Below are positions 62,238-64,000 of a DNA stretch of 64,000 nucleotides, in pieces. The stretch lies in contig NC_134576.1 of NCBI RefSeq assembly GCF_050947875.1, positions 55,246,255 to 55,310,254 on the forward strand, in the 5' to 3' direction. This stretch comes from Dermacentor variabilis (lineage: Eukaryota; Arthropoda; Arachnida; Ixodida; Ixodidae). Every line of letters begins with the position of its first letter. Positions within the stretch are counted from its first letter, which is position 1. Made by a program: the position numbers and the translations under genes. A model generated the notes under the pieces. It was not told where the DNA came from. It made no database searches and saw only the letters and a list, made by a program, of their open reading frames with translations.

Positions 62238-64000
62238 ATGGAGTTAGAAAAGCTGGTATCTATCGGCACTCAGTTCGGTCTCTCAGGAGCGGAGCTGAAG
62301 AAGTGGATAGAGGAGGAGCAGGCGAGACAACGGGAGGAATGGGCTTTGGCTCGAGAGGCATCAGAAAGAGAACGAGAAGTAGCGGAGAGAGAACACGCCG
62401 CAGCACTCAAGGCAAGCGAGCGTGAGGTGGAAGCGTTGCGTCTTAAGCTGGAGCTTCGAAAACTGGAGAGGGAGAATCCGAGTAATGTTAGCAGCACTCA
62501 AGAGAGGGATGCCGACAACGGTTTGAGACTTAATGCGAGCAAGCTTCTCATCGCATTCGACGAAAGAAAAGATGACCTTGATGCATATATACGCCGTTTT
62601 GAGGGTCTCGCTAGGAGCCAGAGGTGGCCGGAGGAGCAGTGGGCTACAGTATTGAGCACATGTCTGAGCGGGGAAGCGCTAAGTGTCTTTGGGAGATTGT
62701 CACCGGAAGATGCATCAAGCTATCCCAAGGTCAAGGCCGCTCTCTTGAGGCGTTTTCGATTCACCATTGAGGGCTTCAGAGAAAAATTCAGGAATGCAAG
62801 ATCAGCAGACGGCGAGACGGCTGCGCAATTTTCGGCAAGGCTGAGTCATTATTTTGACCGATGGATAGAGATGGCCGAGATAAGGAAGGACTACACTTCG
62901 CTTCGCGAGATTTTGATTAAGGAACAATTTCTTAGTAGTTGCCACCCGAACTTGTCGCTTTACCTTAAGGAGAGGAAAGCTGAGTCACTTGATGAAATGC
63001 TGGGACTGGCCGATCGATTTCTCGAAGCACAAGGAGGCACTAACTTGGGAAAGGTGAAGAGAGACGGACGAGAAGACGCCGCGAGAATTGAAACTGACGA
63101 CAGGAGAGCCAGCCAAAGGGTGCCACCAAAATGTTACCTTTGTGGTAGGACGGGGCACCATGCAGCACAGTGAAAGAGCAACTTTGTGGGCGGGTATGGT
63201 CCCGTTTGCTTTAAATGCGGTAGGAAAGGGCACAAGGCGGACACTTGCCAACAGAGATGGAAGGAGAGGCCTCAGGCTTCATGTGTTTATGCACCTGGCA
63301 AGGCAGACAACCAGGAATGTATTCGCGACGGATACGTGGAGCTAAAGAATGGCAACAAAATTCCTGTGGTAAACGCTGTAATGATGACACGGCCGCAATT
63401 CCTAGTCGAGGGAATGCCTGTTGTTGCCGGCAATATAGGCGGAAAATCTGTCACTGTACTACGCGATACGGGAAGCAACACGGTAATAGTCAGAAGAAGC
63501 CTTGTCAACGACGACCAGCTCACAGGGGAAAGTAGTCCAGTTTATTTAGTCGATGGTACCGTGAAGATGCTACCTGAAGCTCGAATCCACGTCGAGACCC
63601 CCTATTTCTGCGGCAACATCACCGCCCTTTGTATGCAGGAGCCTTTGTATGATGTGATACTAGGGAACATAGAGGGTGTTAAAGCACCGGACGAGCCGTC
63701 AAGCGAGGCAGCGAAGGAGACGGATGATTTACCGGCAAGGGAGGAGGCGACCGCTGCCGCCGTAACAAGAGCCCAGGCGAAGAGCGCCGGAAAGAAATTT
63801 GAGAGGCTGAAAACGCCCGACGTAGAAACTACCCCCGGAACAGCGGGAACATACGCCGAGGCACAAGAAAGAGACGAGTCGTTGCGACACTGCTTTTTGC
63901 AGATCGGCAAAAGGCTAACCTGCAGAGATCAACAGAGCACGATTGAGTTTAAGCAAGAAAACGGGCTTCTGTATCGCACGTACACAGAGCCAAATGGAAG
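62238..64000 (+). pseudogene. Gypsy F Gag - protease - (integrase start), partial, one in-frame TGA
   Basis: The ATG at 62238 opens a Gag with a charged coiled coil (residues 25-85) and a capsid-like segment: FDERKDDLDAYIRRFEGLAR, then LSGEAL. The first zinc knuckle, C299-x2-C302-x4-H307-x4, has TGA at 63171-63173 exactly where the last Cys belongs. The same frame continues with an intact second knuckle (Cys codons 63207-63248), and a protease with VLRDTGSN (Asp at 63465-63467, D-T-G). It continues beyond TRAQAKSAGKK to ERDESLRHCF and FKQENGLLYRTY. That last part resembles the integrase N-terminus of D (FVERGGVLYRKY) rather than an RT, so F also seems to place integrase after protease. The window ends here. 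Only the single TGA disrupts the frame. Confidence 0.85.

Overview
The window looks like repeat-rich intergenic or intronic DNA of an arthropod, most likely a hard (ixodid) tick. The reasons are non-LTR retrotransposons with RNase H, tRNA-derived SINEs with tick-like flanks, (TA)n/(CAT)n/(GAT)n tails, and mixed 40-50% GC sequence with no long host open reading frame. The tick assignment is inferred from remembered family features, not from a search. I found no host protein-coding gene I could defend. Nearly every long open frame belongs to a transposable element.

Layout. 3.3-6.1 kb: RTE-like LINE (-), carrying an embedded piece of another LINE. 6.8-14.6 kb: old I-superfamily LINE 'B' (-), split by a full-length, open-ORF I-superfamily LINE 'A' (8061-13462) with a 13-bp target-site duplication. 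14.6-15.0 kb: 3' end of another LINE (+). 18.2-19.65 kb: LINE 'G' with a twin-priming-type 5' inversion. 20.3-22.5 kb: two head-to-head Penelope-like copies. 24.0-24.5 kb: two head-to-head SINEs. 26.8-27.0 kb: a second SINE family (-). 27.6-28.9 kb: a large inverted repeat of unknown class. 33.8 and 35.7 kb: a 320-bp direct repeat that may hold a duplicated exon. 36.8-37.0 kb: LINE 3' end. 37.4-49.6 kb: full-length but decayed I-superfamily LINE 'C' (+), with a 15-bp TSD. It is split inside its ORF1 zinc knuckle by a nearly intact Ty3/Gypsy element 'D' (38365-45085, -). 49.7-50.3 kb: second RTE copy (+). 50.6-51.4 kb: Tigger/pogo-like DNA transposon remnant. 53.0-54.9 kb: TIR element with TTAA ends. 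55.7 kb: tRNA-Glu-like relic. 56.4-60.0 kb: decayed Gypsy element 'E' (-). 60.3-61.2 kb: three ~300-bp tandem units. 61.35 kb to the end: 5' LTR, primer-binding site and gag-protease of Gypsy element 'F' (+), cut by the window edge.

Main point. Gypsy element D is one 1518-codon frame ordered Gag - protease - integrase - reverse transcriptase - RNase H, so the integrase precedes the RT as in copia elements. E keeps the same order in decayed form, and F passes from protease into what looks like the integrase N-terminus. This is the unusual Gmr1-type order, so the window appears to hold three different members. D has two 684-bp LTRs with only about five visible differences and may be recently active. 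The window also preserves clear nesting histories (A in B, D in C) and three separate inverted duplications within 9 kb that could make hairpin RNA.
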